Shown piece by piece: positions 17,527 through 26,762 of a stretch of 64,000 nt of DNA. The notes below the pieces were generated by a model. The model made no database searches and was not told where the DNA came from. It worked only from the letters and a program-made list of their open reading frames with translations. The position numbers and the translations under genes were made by a program. Each line of letters begins with the position of its first letter. The stretch's first letter is position 1. Source of the stretch: Confluentibacter lentus (lineage in GTDB: Bacteria; Bacteroidota; Bacteroidia; Flavobacteriales; Flavobacteriaceae); NCBI RefSeq assembly GCF_002806995.1, contig NZ_NIHE01000004.1, forward strand, positions 62,001-126,000, read 5' to 3'.

Positions 17527-18282
17527 ATGAATAACAAAGTAATGATTGTAAGTGGTGGTGCTTCTGGCTTAGGCCTTGCCGCTGCAGAAAAATTTGCAAA
17601 AAATGGTTATGATATCGTCATCATAGATATAGATAAGGAAAAGGGTCAAAAAGCTGAAGCAAAAATTAAAAGCATGGGCCAAGATGCTATTTTTTGCCTA
17701 TGCGATATTTCAAATAATGAACAAATAAAATCGGCAGCCAAGCAAACAAAAGAGCGATTTGGAAGGGCTGATGTTCTAATCAATAATGCTGGTCTAGAAG
17801 TAAGAGGTAGTATTTTACAATGTAGTGAAGAAGATTGGGTAAAATTATATAATATCAACTTAAAAGGCATTTATTATATGACCAATGCTTTTGCACCTAT
17901 GATGATTGAACAAGGCAAAGGCGCCATCGTAAATACAGGTTCTATTTTGGGGTATAGAACGGTTGGTGAACGTGCTGCTTATTCTTCCTCAAAGGGAGCG
18001 ATTGATACCTTAACTAGAAGCATGGCTTTTGATTTGGCTCAAAATAATATCAGGGTTAATTGTGTAGCGCCAGGTGCTATTGATACGCCTTTATTAAGAG
18101 GTTCAATAAACGACTCTCCAAATCCAGAAGAAACAGAAAACTTCTTAAATTCAAAGAGCGTGTTAAATAGAATGGGAACGTCTGAAGAGGTTGCCAATGT
18201 GATGTACTTTTTAGCATCAGATGAAGCATCCTTTGTTACTGGGGCCACCTATTTTGTGGATGGTGGGTGGTCTATAATGTAA
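17527..18282 (+). CDS. Short-chain dehydrogenase/reductase
   Basis: 251 residues, classical SDR. The cofactor motif is SGGASGLGLAAAEKF, followed by VIIDID, whose acidic residue suggests NAD preference; then NNAGLEVRG, the catalytic serine in VNTGSILGYR, YSSSKGA (YxxxK) and VAPGAIDTPLL. The end GATYFVDGGWSIM is typical. It resembles glucose- or sugar-1-dehydrogenase-like SDRs, but the substrate cannot be read from sequence. Lies between the MDR and the transketolase in the same operon. Confidence 0.9.
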   Translation: MNNKVMIVSGGASGLGLAAAEKFAKNGYDIVIIDIDKEKGQKAEAKIKSMGQDAIFCLCDISNNEQIKSAAKQTKERFGRADVLINNAGLEVRGSILQCSEEDWVKLYNINLKGIYYMTNAFAPMMIEQGKGAIVNTGSILGYRTVGERAAYSSSKGAIDTLTRSMAFDLAQNNIRVNCVAPGAIDTPLLRGSINDSPNPEETENFLNSKSVLNRMGTSEEVANVMYFLASDEASFVTGATYFVDGGWSIM

Positions 18283-18339
18283 AATTTATAAGACTAAAAA
18301 CAGTAAATAATTAATAATTTTCATTAAAAATAGAGGCTA

Positions 18340-20427
18340 GTGATTTATTTAGAAAATAAAGAAAACCTAATCAATAGGGGTATTGCCCAATTGCTTGAAA
18401 TAAAGGATGCTGAAATCCGATTGTTAAGTCTTTACCAATGCAGACATGCCATCGATAATGGTATTCATATAGGAGGTGCCTTTTCGGCAACAATACCTAT
18501 GGTCAGCCTTTTTTATGGAGGTATTATAGATATCAATGTCGAAAACCCTACGGCAATCAATCAAGATCAGTTTGTGTTGAGTAAGGGGCATGCCGTGGCC
18601 ACGTTGGCTTCCATTTATGCCGATTTGGGTTATTTTGATAAAGAAATTCTAAAAAAATCCCGATCCATTTCAAGTGTGCTCAATGGACATCCAGGACCGG
18701 TACTTCCGGGAGTTCATGTCGCTACAGGGCCCATGGGTCAAGGTTTGGGTGTTGCTCAAGGATTTGCCATTGCAGGTCAGCAGTCAAACAATTTTGATGT
18801 TTATGCATTAACGGGAGATGGTGAATTGCAAGAAGGTCCTATTTGGGAAGCAGTCATGTTTGCTGGTGCCAAGCGATTGGAAAATTTATGTGTGATGGTA
18901 GATAATAATGGAGGCCAATTGGACATCGTGTCAAGCTTACATTTCCCATACCATAATTTAGGAGCCAATTTTGAAAGTTTTGGTTGGCGAGTTTTAGAGG
19001 TGGATGCTACAAAATACCATACCGTTTACGAAGCACTTCATACGTTTAAATATGAACCAAGGGATGGCAGGCCAACAGTTATTATTTGCAAATCAACCAA
19101 AGGGCATGGCGGGTTTTCTACCCATATGAACAATCATAAAACCAGTATTGTTGGTGATTTGTTGGAACAAGAAGAGGCTTTTCACAATAAAACCAGAGCC
19201 TTAAAAGAGAAGGCTTTTTGTGAATTTTTTAATAAAATTTTAAAGGAAGCACAGATATCTGAAGTTGCGGAGGTTTTAAAGCAACATGCCCAACAAATAG
19301 GTTTTGTGCTAGAAGTGGATAAAGGATTGCTTAAAAAAGTATCAAACGCATCTGATAAGGTTAAATTAAAAAAAGCTGAAATACGGAACAAAAAAATAGA
19401 ATATAATGCTGAAAAGCTTCCTAAGTTAGAAATTGGAAAATTATATGCAGCAGACAAGGTGATTGAAAGTGCTATGAAGGTTTTTGCTTCGGATACACGT
19501 ATTTTTTCAATAGATTCCGATTTGGCATCGACCAGCGGACTTCAGTCGGGAGTGGGGTATGTTGATAAAAGAAGGGCTTTAAATGTTGGTGTAGCTGAAG
19601 CAAATATGATGTTGATTGGTGAAGCATTGAGTGTGCTAGGCTCTAATGTGTGGGTGAGTACGTTTTGTCCGTTTTTCGATTGGAAAGTTCTTAGAAGAAT
19701 TGCCGTTGGACACCAAGAAAGATTAGAAGTTATAGAATCTAATGGCTGGCTATCTGAAGGTCATGGCATTGATTATACTATGGTGGTTACCGCAGCCGAC
19801 TTAGATACCCAGTCCAATGGAGCAACACATATGGGTAATGATGATGTTTTATTAATGAATGAGGCAGCACATGTTAAAATAATAAATGTGTCTTGTCCAC
19901 AACAATTATTAAGCATTATGAAATGGATTGTAGAAGGAAATAAGGGCATCATTTACCTAAGAATCCTAAGAGCGCCGTCAAAGGTAATTTATAATGCTGA
20001 TTTTAAATTTGAATTTGGTAAATCCTATCCAGTTGTTCAAAGAGATAATGCCCAAGCTTATATTGTAACCAGTGGCAGAAGTGTTTTTGAAGCCATGGAT
20101 GCGAGTGATATTTTATCAGCTAGTGGATTTAACGTTAATGTCATTGACATGCCATCAATTGATTCTAATGTCATGATTGAACTTTACAATTCAGGAAAAC
20201 CTGTTTTTATTGCAGAACAGAACAATGGCTATTTATGGACAAATTTCAGAAAAGTACTTTTTTCAAGTTTAGATTCAATCAATACCAAAAACCTTCATCC
20301 CATAAACCTAACCCATAACAGGGAATTAAATTATATTCACTCAGGAACTTATGATGAATTGGCAGCGCATTACGGATTGAATGCTGATACATTGAGTAAA
20401 CATATTATTAAAATACTAAAAGCTTAG
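18340..20427 (+). CDS. Transketolase (single-chain)
   Basis: 695 residues starting at a GTG with GAGG four bases upstream. The N-half has the invariant histidine region HIGGAFSATIPM, VLSKGHAVATLAS, GPMGQGLGVAQGFAIAG and the thiamine-diphosphate motif GDGELQEG (near 159-166) with VDNNG. The C-half has NVGVAEANMM with the activating glutamate near 420, where housekeeping transketolases usually read VREH. It resembles a fusion of the split N- and C-subunit transketolases found in catabolic clusters, for example for apulose. It would move a two-carbon ketol unit between an aldose and a ketose made by this operon. Substrate unknown. Confidence 0.88.
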   Translation: MIYLENKENLINRGIAQLLEIKDAEIRLLSLYQCRHAIDNGIHIGGAFSATIPMVSLFYGGIIDINVENPTAINQDQFVLSKGHAVATLASIYADLGYFDKEILKKSRSISSVLNGHPGPVLPGVHVATGPMGQGLGVAQGFAIAGQQSNNFDVYALTGDGELQEGPIWEAVMFAGAKRLENLCVMVDNNGGQLDIVSSLHFPYHNLGANFESFGWRVLEVDATKYHTVYEALHTFKYEPRDGRPTVIICKSTKGHGGFSTHMNNHKTSIVGDLLEQEEAFHNKTRALKEKAFCEFFNKILKEAQISEVAEVLKQHAQQIGFVLEVDKGLLKKVSNASDKVKLKKAEIRNKKIEYNAEKLPKLEIGKLYAADKVIESAMKVFASDTRIFSIDSDLASTSGLQSGVGYVDKRRALNVGVAEANMMLIGEALSVLGSNVWVSTFCPFFDWKVLRRIAVGHQERLEVIESNGWLSEGHGIDYTMVVTAADLDTQSNGATHMGNDDVLLMNEAAHVKIINVSCPQQLLSIMKWIVEGNKGIIYLRILRAPSKVIYNADFKFEFGKSYPVVQRDNAQAYIVTSGRSVFEAMDASDILSASGFNVNVIDMPSIDSNVMIELYNSGKPVFIAEQNNGYLWTNFRKVLFSSLDSINTKNLHPINLTHNRELNYIHSGTYDELAAHYGLNADTLSKHIIKILKA

Positions 20428-20430
20428 AAA

Positions 20431-20811
20431 ATGACAATTATACATGAAAATGACGTAGAAGAAGTAAGCCATCCGGGCAGATTTATGCGTTGGTTGGCCA
20501 ACGAAGATTCTTTAAAGGCTAAGAATTTATCGGTTTGCGTGATCAGGGTGTTGCCTGGTGAAACTGTACGACCAGCACATTCGCACCCCAATAGTGAAGA
20601 ACTGATTTATATTATTAACGGTTCAGGAAAAGTGATGATTGAAAATGAAGTGGGCGATGTTAAAACTGGTTCAGCAATACTTTTTGAACAAGGCAAAATC
20701 CATATGTTGAAAAATACAGGAGATACAGAAATGAAAGTTATTTGCTTCTTTGCTCCAGCAACCAATATAGATAATTATAAAACTTTTGACGATATTACTT
20801 TTCCTGAATAA
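20431..20811 (+). CDS. Cupin-domain protein
   Basis: 126 residues, single cupin barrel. The metal motif is complete: PAHSHPNSEELIYIINGSG gives His, His, Glu, and GKIHMLKNTGD gives the last His. No signal peptide. It starts three bases after the transketolase stop, so translation is coupled. Small cupins in sugar operons can be isomerases, epimerases or sensors; nothing here decides. Last gene of the + strand operon; a terminator follows at 20856. Confidence 0.85.
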   Translation: MTIIHENDVEEVSHPGRFMRWLANEDSLKAKNLSVCVIRVLPGETVRPAHSHPNSEELIYIINGSGKVMIENEVGDVKTGSAILFEQGKIHMLKNTGDTEMKVICFFAPATNIDNYKTFDDITFPE

Positions 20812-20855
20812 AACTAATTGAATATGATATTTAGTTATCATTTCAATACAAAACA

Positions 20856-20886
20856 AAAACCACAGATTTTATGCTGTGGTTTTTTC
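20856..20886. terminator. Bidirectional terminator between operon end and SGNH esterase gene
   Basis: AAAACCACAG and CTGTGGTTTT flank an 8-base loop, with T-runs on both strands. It serves the + strand operon ending at 20811 and the - strand gene ending at 20908. Confidence 0.9.
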
Positions 20887-20907
20887 ATTTTAAGAACTAT
20901 TTGATTT

Positions 20908-22869
20908 TTATTTAATTTCAATCTCAAAAGGAGACGCTGGTAAACCTTCTATATTATAAAGATTCGGGTTATCTGGATTATCTGCCCATGCATAGCGAAC
21001 GTATTTTGGTTCTGTAATGGCATCACTCCAAACCACTACCTTATCTCCTTTAATTTTAGCGTTTGCCCAAACAAATTTTTTGTCTTCACCTGCCATGGCA
21101 AATTCACTTAATGCTTCACCATCATAACTGGTCAATCCGCTACCAATATGATTGAATGAAATAATAACCTTATTATCGTCAACTTGCGAATCTTTAACTA
21201 TGGGGCCTGAATACACTAGTTCTACACCATAAGCCAGTTTTAGTCCAGCCAAAGCCATACGTTCGCCAACATCTTTTTTATTATCCGGGTGAATATCGTT
21301 CCATTCGCCCAAATCAATGTTTACGGTCATGGCCGTATTTGGTATGGATAGTGCTTTTAATTGTGAAAATCTAAGTTCTGCCCAATTGCTTTCGGAAGGG
21401 ACATAAGACACATCCATGAAATTAGGGAGCTGCGCATAAATAACAGGAATATCTGGACGGTTAAATACTTCTCTCCAACCATTAATCAAGCTGTACATAT
21501 AGCTTTCATAAACTTTGGATTGACCTGTATTGCTTTCCCCTTGATACCATAAAATACCTTTCATAGGGAATTGTTTGTAAGGCGCAATCATGGCATTGTA
21601 TAAAGAGGAAGGCTCGTTTTGCGGATTGATTCTTCTAGGTCTTGGTGTATCAGTATTATTTCGTCTAAAAGCTGAAAAATCCATTGGAGGAAACACATCA
21701 CCAACTTTATATTCCCAATAGCCTTTTAAATCGACCGTATCTTTATCAGTAAAGATGTAATAGGGTTTATCTGGCACAAAACCACCTTTTCCACTATTGT
21801 TGGTTACCCTAACCACAAAAGTGTTTTTGCCTGCTTTTAATAAGTCAGCGGGAACTTTATATCTTCGTTGTGGATACTGGTATGTTTTTTCACCAACTTT
21901 TACACCGTTTATGTATAGTTCGTCTGCATCGACAATTCTACCTAAAAAGACTCTAGCTTCTTTGCCTTCCATAGATTTTGGTAGTTCAATCTCTCTGCGG
22001 TACCAAACAACACCATTTAAATCTTTGATGCCTTGATCTTCCCAATATCCTGGAATGTTGATGGTTCTCCAATTCTTCGGAGTAAAGTTAACATCATACC
22101 AAGGCAATTCGCCAATTAAACCTTTATCTGTTGGTTTTGATGGTGTTCTATTGTTGGACGCCCCGTTTCCCATTTGGCTATTAACAAAAGCGGTATCTTT
22201 ATTTTCTTCAATGATTTTTAAAATATCTGGAAAATTCTTGAAACCCTCTTTTGGGGTCCAAGCTTCTATGGGAGTACCACCAACGCTGGCATTTATTAAA
22301 CCAATCGGAATACGGTATTTTTCGTAAATCTTTTTAGCAAAAAAATAGGCTACAGCAGAAAAAGGTCTGATTTCTTCCCCGACAGCTTTTAGCCATTCGC
22401 CACCTTCTAAATCGTCTTGAGGCCCAGAAATACTGGTTCTGGTCGGGATTTTAAAATGACGAATTTTAGGATTGTTGGCATTTTTTATTTCATCGGCATA
22501 AGTAACATCATGAATATCCAACTCATGAACCATGTTAGATTGCCCAGTGCAAAGCCATACATCACCAATTAAAATATCTTTAACTTCAAGTGTATTGTTA
22601 CCAGTAATAGTCATTGTGAAAGGGCCACCAGCTTTCATTTTTGGTAAAGTCAGCGTCCAAGTACCTTCAGCGGAAGCTTTCGTGCTGTATTTTTTTCCTT
22701 GGAAAGAAATGGTTACTTTTTCGCCAGGTGATGCCCATCCCCAAACGGGAATTTTAGTATCGCGTTGTAATACAACACCATCGCTTATAAGCTTAGGAAG
22801 TTTTACATCGGCGAAACAAGTAGAAATTGAAATTAATATAACAATGGCTAGTGTGAAAATGCGATTCAT
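20908..22869 (-). CDS. Sialate O-acetylesterase-family SGNH esterase with jelly-roll insert
   Basis: 653 residues with a Sec signal (MNRIFTLAIVILISISTCFA). An Ig-like domain (VVLQRDTKIPVWGWASPGEK) leads to the SGNH core, with nucleophile Ser111 in CTGQSNMVHE, the block GILWYQGESNTGQ and the catalytic DIHPDNKKDVGERMALAGL. Between the core halves (about residues 265-390) lies a glycosidase-family-2-type sugar-binding jelly roll (VVWYRREIELPKS, ADELYINGVKVGE). This is the long form of the family, which removes acetyl groups from sugars; substrates extend well beyond sialic acid. It is the second gene of a two-gene minus-strand unit. Confidence 0.9.
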   Translation of the reverse strand: MNRIFTLAIVILISISTCFADVKLPKLISDGVVLQRDTKIPVWGWASPGEKVTISFQGKKYSTKASAEGTWTLTLPKMKAGGPFTMTITGNNTLEVKDILIGDVWLCTGQSNMVHELDIHDVTYADEIKNANNPKIRHFKIPTRTSISGPQDDLEGGEWLKAVGEEIRPFSAVAYFFAKKIYEKYRIPIGLINASVGGTPIEAWTPKEGFKNFPDILKIIEENKDTAFVNSQMGNGASNNRTPSKPTDKGLIGELPWYDVNFTPKNWRTINIPGYWEDQGIKDLNGVVWYRREIELPKSMEGKEARVFLGRIVDADELYINGVKVGEKTYQYPQRRYKVPADLLKAGKNTFVVRVTNNSGKGGFVPDKPYYIFTDKDTVDLKGYWEYKVGDVFPPMDFSAFRRNNTDTPRPRRINPQNEPSSLYNAMIAPYKQFPMKGILWYQGESNTGQSKVYESYMYSLINGWREVFNRPDIPVIYAQLPNFMDVSYVPSESNWAELRFSQLKALSIPNTAMTVNIDLGEWNDIHPDNKKDVGERMALAGLKLAYGVELVYSGPIVKDSQVDDNKVIISFNHIGSGLTSYDGEALSEFAMAGEDKKFVWANAKIKGDKVVVWSDAITEPKYVRYAWADNPDNPNLYNIEGLPASPFEIEIK

Positions 22870-22969
22870 TATTGATTTGATTGATTATTGATAAAATTTT
22901 GAATCTGCAATTTATAAAATAGAATTTTTGGAATGTATTTTATGGGTTTAAAAAAAAGTTAAAACAGTA

Positions 22970-23971
22970 TTATTTGGTCATTCTATCAACTTTTAGGACT
23001 TCAGGATTTACAATATGAGGAATAGTTCTGTTCTTATAATATTCAATAATATTCATGGCGGCTAATCGAGCCATCTCATTTCTAGCCTCTATGGTTGCAG
23101 AGCCTATATGAGGTAAAACGGATACGTTTTCCATTTGTAATAAAGGATTGTTAGGAAGCATGGGTTCTGGATTTGTCACATCCAATCCGGCTCCCCAAAT
23201 GGTTCTGTTATTTAACGCATCAATTAAATCCAATTCATTATGAACCATTCCTCGAGATGTGTTGATGAATATAGATGTCTGTTTCATTTTGCTAAAAGCG
23301 TCTTTGTTAAAAATGCCTTCCGTTTTAGCGTTTAAAGAACAGTGTACCGAGATAACATCGCTTTGTGATAGTAAGGTGTTGAAATCAACATAAGTGGCAT
23401 CAATCTCTTTTTCAGCATTTAAATTTGGACTGGAATTATTGTATATAATGTCCATGTTGTAAGCGCCTTTACAGCGTTTGGCCATTTCAATACCAATTCT
23501 GCCCAAACCAAAAATACCTAAAGTTTTATTTTTGAGTTCCATGCCTAAATTAGCTTTTGGTCTAAAATAACTCCACTCGCCTTCGATGATTTGCTTGTGC
23601 ATGAAAAACATTTTTCTTGATGTCGCAATCATCAGTCCAAAAGCGATGTCTGCCGTTGCATCGCTCATAGCATTAGGTGCGTAACCAATGGGGATTCCTA
23701 GTCTGGTGGCTTCAGGAATATCAATATTATCATATCCTGCAGCAAACTGGGAAATGATGTCAAGGTGAGAACAGGCGTTTAAAAATCGCGTGTCTATACT
23801 ATCGGAACCTGCACAAAATAAGGCATCGTGTAGTTTAACGTTTTCAATTAATTCATCTTGGGTCATTGGCCTGTCTTCGTTCCAAGTTGTGACGTTAAAT
23901 CCGTTATATCTTAATAAATTAACTCCAATCTCTGGGAAAAGTTTAGAAACAAATATTTTTTTAGTGTTCAT
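22970..23971 (-). CDS. D-2-hydroxyacid dehydrogenase (glyoxylate/hydroxypyruvate reductase type)
   Basis: 333 residues, cytosolic. NAD(P) motif GIFGLGRIGIEMAKR; the catalytic trio is found in INTSRGMVHNELDLIDAL (Arg), the Glu in GAGLDVTNPEP and His in LPHIGSATIEARNEMARLA. Close relatives reduce glyoxylate, hydroxypyruvate or 2-keto-sugar acids. It lies 100 bases upstream of the long SGNH esterase on the same strand and divergent from the BASS transporter gene. It could reduce a keto-acid made or imported by the neighbouring block. Confidence 0.9.
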   Translation of the reverse strand: MNTKKIFVSKLFPEIGVNLLRYNGFNVTTWNEDRPMTQDELIENVKLHDALFCAGSDSIDTRFLNACSHLDIISQFAAGYDNIDIPEATRLGIPIGYAPNAMSDATADIAFGLMIATSRKMFFMHKQIIEGEWSYFRPKANLGMELKNKTLGIFGLGRIGIEMAKRCKGAYNMDIIYNNSSPNLNAEKEIDATYVDFNTLLSQSDVISVHCSLNAKTEGIFNKDAFSKMKQTSIFINTSRGMVHNELDLIDALNNRTIWGAGLDVTNPEPMLPNNPLLQMENVSVLPHIGSATIEARNEMARLAAMNIIEYYKNRTIPHIVNPEVLKVDRMTK

Positions 23972-24517
23972 GTGGATTATAAGCTGATGTTTTAATGTCA
24001 GAGAATCTTAAACAGAATATTTAATACTTCGCTTTGCTTGTTGGGCTTATAAATATAGCAAACTAATTTATTCTTTTAATATATTTAGCACAAGTGGCAT
24101 TTTAAAATTTAAGATTTGTTTCTTAATGTTTCTGATTATAAGGGGTTTGAAATTTGCGAAAAATTATTCTGTGTTGCTAATGAGTTTTTTAGGGCAGAAT
24201 TCAATTTTTAGGTTTATGTTTTTAAGTTATGTAGAAACTTACTCAAACGATTTCGTTGTGTAAAATTTGAAATGCAAATTATTTCTTAAAATAAGAGTTT
24301 AATTTTTTTTTAAAAGGAAATAATTTGTATGTTCGAAAAATTAAAAGGAAAAATTAAGAATTAGCAAATAAATGGCACAAAAATTACAATAAATACTTAC
24401 ATAACTAATAGTTTTTATTCATTTCTTATTCTTTAATTATCCCTTAAGATTTTAATCGCTAGCAATCAATTATTGGTTGCCAGTTTTTTTTAACCAACTA
24501 AACCAAATTAATTAATA
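23972..24517. other. 546-base divergent regulatory region
   Basis: Separates the hydroxyacid dehydrogenase from the BASS gene. Very AT-rich with no ORF. AACGATTTCGTT at 24247-24258 is a near-palindrome of operator size. TTTTAACCAACTA before the BASS start also occurs before the PQQ gene at 7926. No strong consensus promoter seen. Confidence 0.45.
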
Positions 24518-25639
24518 ATGTCTTCTACACCTAAAGATTATTACAAGTATTTTTACATTGCAGCCTTAGTTTTTTTAATAGCCTACTTATATATTGTAGT
24601 TGATTCTCACAGCCCTTCTGCTGGTTGGGCACTACTGCTTTTTTTTACTAGTCTAGCGATTGCTTTTAATGGAAGTAAATTACTTAGCGGATTATCTTTT
24701 ACCATGTTTATCTTTGGTACAGTGGGACTGTCTTTGTACCATCCTGAATATTTTACCCAATGGGGTGATTTTAATTTAAAAGCTTTAATAATACCACTTA
24801 TACAGATCATCATGTTCGGTATGGGAACTTCTATGAGCATAAAGGATTTTGCTGCTGTAATTAAAACTCCTAAAGGTGTTGTTATTGGGGTTGTTAGTCA
24901 GTTTATGATTATGCCCATAATAGGGTTAACATTGGCAAATTTATCAGGATTAGAACCTGAAATTGCAGCGGGTATTATTTTGATAGGTTGTTCTCCAAGT
25001 GGACTTGCATCTAATGTTATGTGCTATTTGGCGAAAGCAAATTTGGCTCTTTCCTTAACAGTAACTTCCATTACAACATTGTTAGCTCCATTTATTACAC
25101 CTGTTTTAATGAAATTATTGGCAGGGTCGCTTATAGAAATTGATGTGTATGGAATGATGTGGGAAATTTTTAAAATGATTATCATCCCAATTGGTGCTGG
25201 ATTAATATTCAATAAATTATTAAGCGGAAAATCACAATGGCTAGATAAAGCTATGCCAATAGTTTCTATGGTTGGTATTGCATTAATCCTTACTATTATA
25301 ACAGCTGCAGGTAGAGATAGCTTATTGGCTATAGGCCCTATTTTAATTGTTGTTGTACTAGTGCATAACATAAGTGGATATACTTTAGGTTATTGGTCAG
25401 CCAGATTGTTTAAAATGCCGGAAAGTGATTGTAGAACGGTTGCATTAGAGGTAGGAATGCAAAATGCAGGTCTTGCATCAGGTATTGCAGCGCAATTAGG
25501 TAAACTAGCAACCATAGGATTAGCACCTGCAGTATTTGGTCCAATAATGAATATTACGGGTTCTGCACTAGCTAGTTGGTGGCATAATCGTCAGCCAGAT
25601 GGAGAACAACCTGAAGAAGTTGAATTTAAAAGACATTAA
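24518..25639 (+). CDS. BASS-family (bile acid:Na+ symporter-like) transporter
   Basis: 373 residues with about ten membrane helices. Family signatures are present: QIIMFGMGTSMSIKDFAAVI, ILIGCSPSGLASNVMCYLAK with the crossover motif, and LEVGMQNAGLASGIAAQLG. In spite of the name, bacterial and plastid BASS proteins carry organic anions such as pyruvate, 2-keto acids and ketopantoate with sodium. Its genes downstream are an exported aldolase-like protein (51 bases away) and an exported sugar-acid dehydratase, so uptake of the keto-acid they form is a natural guess. The guess is inference. Confidence 0.88.
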   Translation: MSSTPKDYYKYFYIAALVFLIAYLYIVVDSHSPSAGWALLLFFTSLAIAFNGSKLLSGLSFTMFIFGTVGLSLYHPEYFTQWGDFNLKALIIPLIQIIMFGMGTSMSIKDFAAVIKTPKGVVIGVVSQFMIMPIIGLTLANLSGLEPEIAAGIILIGCSPSGLASNVMCYLAKANLALSLTVTSITTLLAPFITPVLMKLLAGSLIEIDVYGMMWEIFKMIIIPIGAGLIFNKLLSGKSQWLDKAMPIVSMVGIALILTIITAAGRDSLLAIGPILIVVVLVHNISGYTLGYWSARLFKMPESDCRTVALEVGMQNAGLASGIAAQLGKLATIGLAPAVFGPIMNITGSALASWWHNRQPDGEQPEEVEFKRH

Positions 25640-25690
25640 ATAAACTAAACCATCATAACTAAATTAAGTATAATCAAAAATTTCTAAAAT

Positions 25691-26671
25691 ATGTTAAAAT
25701 TGAAATTTCTATTACCTGCAATAATCATTGCATTTGGCTTTCAAGTTAAAGCTCAAAACGTACAAATAAGTAAAGAAGAGCTTATTACATTAACGCCTGA
25801 ATGGAAAGGAGAACGTTTTCCAGACGGAAGACCTAGAGTGTCCGATGATATCATCAAAAGAATGAAATTAGTAACTGTAGAAGAAGCTTGGGCTATTATT
25901 AATGGTGCTGGATATAGGTATCAAATAGCTGATGGTTGGGGACAAATAATTAATCCTGATAGTGTATTGGTGGGCCGTGCTTTTACTACGACTTTCATGC
26001 CTGGGCGACCAGATGTGTGGAAAGCCATTGATTCCATTGGAAAAAAAGAAGGAAGATTGTCTCAAAACGTTTGGGCAGTTGAGCAGTTGCAAAAAGGGGA
26101 TGTGTATGTTGCCGATCAATTTGGAGCAAAAAAGAATGGTCCAACAATTGGAGACAGAGTAGGTACTGCCATTTATACAAAAACGGGTAATGGGATTGTG
26201 TATGATGGTGCGTTAAGAGATGTGGAAGGCATGAAGGAATTTGGTAGTTTTACTTCTTTTTTCAGTAGTTATGATCCTTCATTCCATAATCCAGGAGGTG
26301 GACAAAACAGAGACTTAACAACCATGATTGTTGGTATTAATAGACCAACTCGCATACGTACTGTAACGGTAATGCCTGGTGATGTTGTGTTAGGTAAAAT
26401 GGGAGTTGTTGTTTTCATTCCTCCTCATTTAGCGGAACGCGTTGTAAAAAGTTCAGAGCTTGTTCGTTTAGAAGATATGTTTGGAATACTTCGCATACGT
26501 GAAGGAAAATATACAGCTGGACAAATTGATGCCAGATGGGCAGATAACATCCAAAAAGACTTTACCCAGTGGCTTAAAGACAATGTTAAAAAACTACCTG
26601 TAGGTGAAGAACAAGTTAAGGAAATTATTAAAGATAGAGAAAGTAGAACTCAGCAAACTAATAGTTTTTAA
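25691..26671 (+). CDS. Exported RraA-family protein, aldolase-like (copy 1)
   Basis: 326 residues with a cleavable Sec signal (FLLPAIIIAFGFQVKAQ), unusual for this family. The RraA/HMG-aldolase core is clear: GDVYVADQFGAKKNGPTIGD, then GNGIVYDGALRDVEGMKEFG with the Arg-Asp pair that binds substrate and metal, and MPGDVVLGKMGVVVFIPPHL. The usual acidic residue before the last Gly-Val (D-G-V) is Met here. Family aldolases split 4-hydroxy-2-oxo acids into pyruvate and a carbonyl or oxo-acid. Position between a BASS symporter and a sugar-acid dehydratase fits cleavage of a 2-keto-3-deoxy acid in the periplasm. Confidence 0.85.
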   Translation: MLKLKFLLPAIIIAFGFQVKAQNVQISKEELITLTPEWKGERFPDGRPRVSDDIIKRMKLVTVEEAWAIINGAGYRYQIADGWGQIINPDSVLVGRAFTTTFMPGRPDVWKAIDSIGKKEGRLSQNVWAVEQLQKGDVYVADQFGAKKNGPTIGDRVGTAIYTKTGNGIVYDGALRDVEGMKEFGSFTSFFSSYDPSFHNPGGGQNRDLTTMIVGINRPTRIRTVTVMPGDVVLGKMGVVVFIPPHLAERVVKSSELVRLEDMFGILRIREGKYTAGQIDARWADNIQKDFTQWLKDNVKKLPVGEEQVKEIIKDRESRTQQTNSF

Positions 26672-26762
26672 TTATAAAAGCTGGCAAAAATATTAAAGAA
26701 CTTGATAAGTATAGTTCTCAATAAAAACTAATCAAATTACTAATAAACAAACAATTAAAATT

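Noticed and set aside
18340-20427. Split transketolase with a frame break between N and C halves
   Set aside because: The reading frame is continuous through both halves, so it is one chain.
12826-20811. Standard myo-inositol (iol) operon
   Set aside because: MmsA- and IolE-like genes are present, but there is no inositol dehydrogenase, IolD, IolC or IolB, and the isomerase carries a Tat signal.
22055-22891. Plus-strand open frames inside the long SGNH esterase gene
   Set aside because: Shadows of the real minus-strand gene, without signal, family or promoter support.
24247-24258. AACGATTTCGTT as a LacI-type operator
   Set aside because: Only 5-base arms around two central bases, no regulator nearby, and no second copy; kept only as a remark in the intergenic entry.
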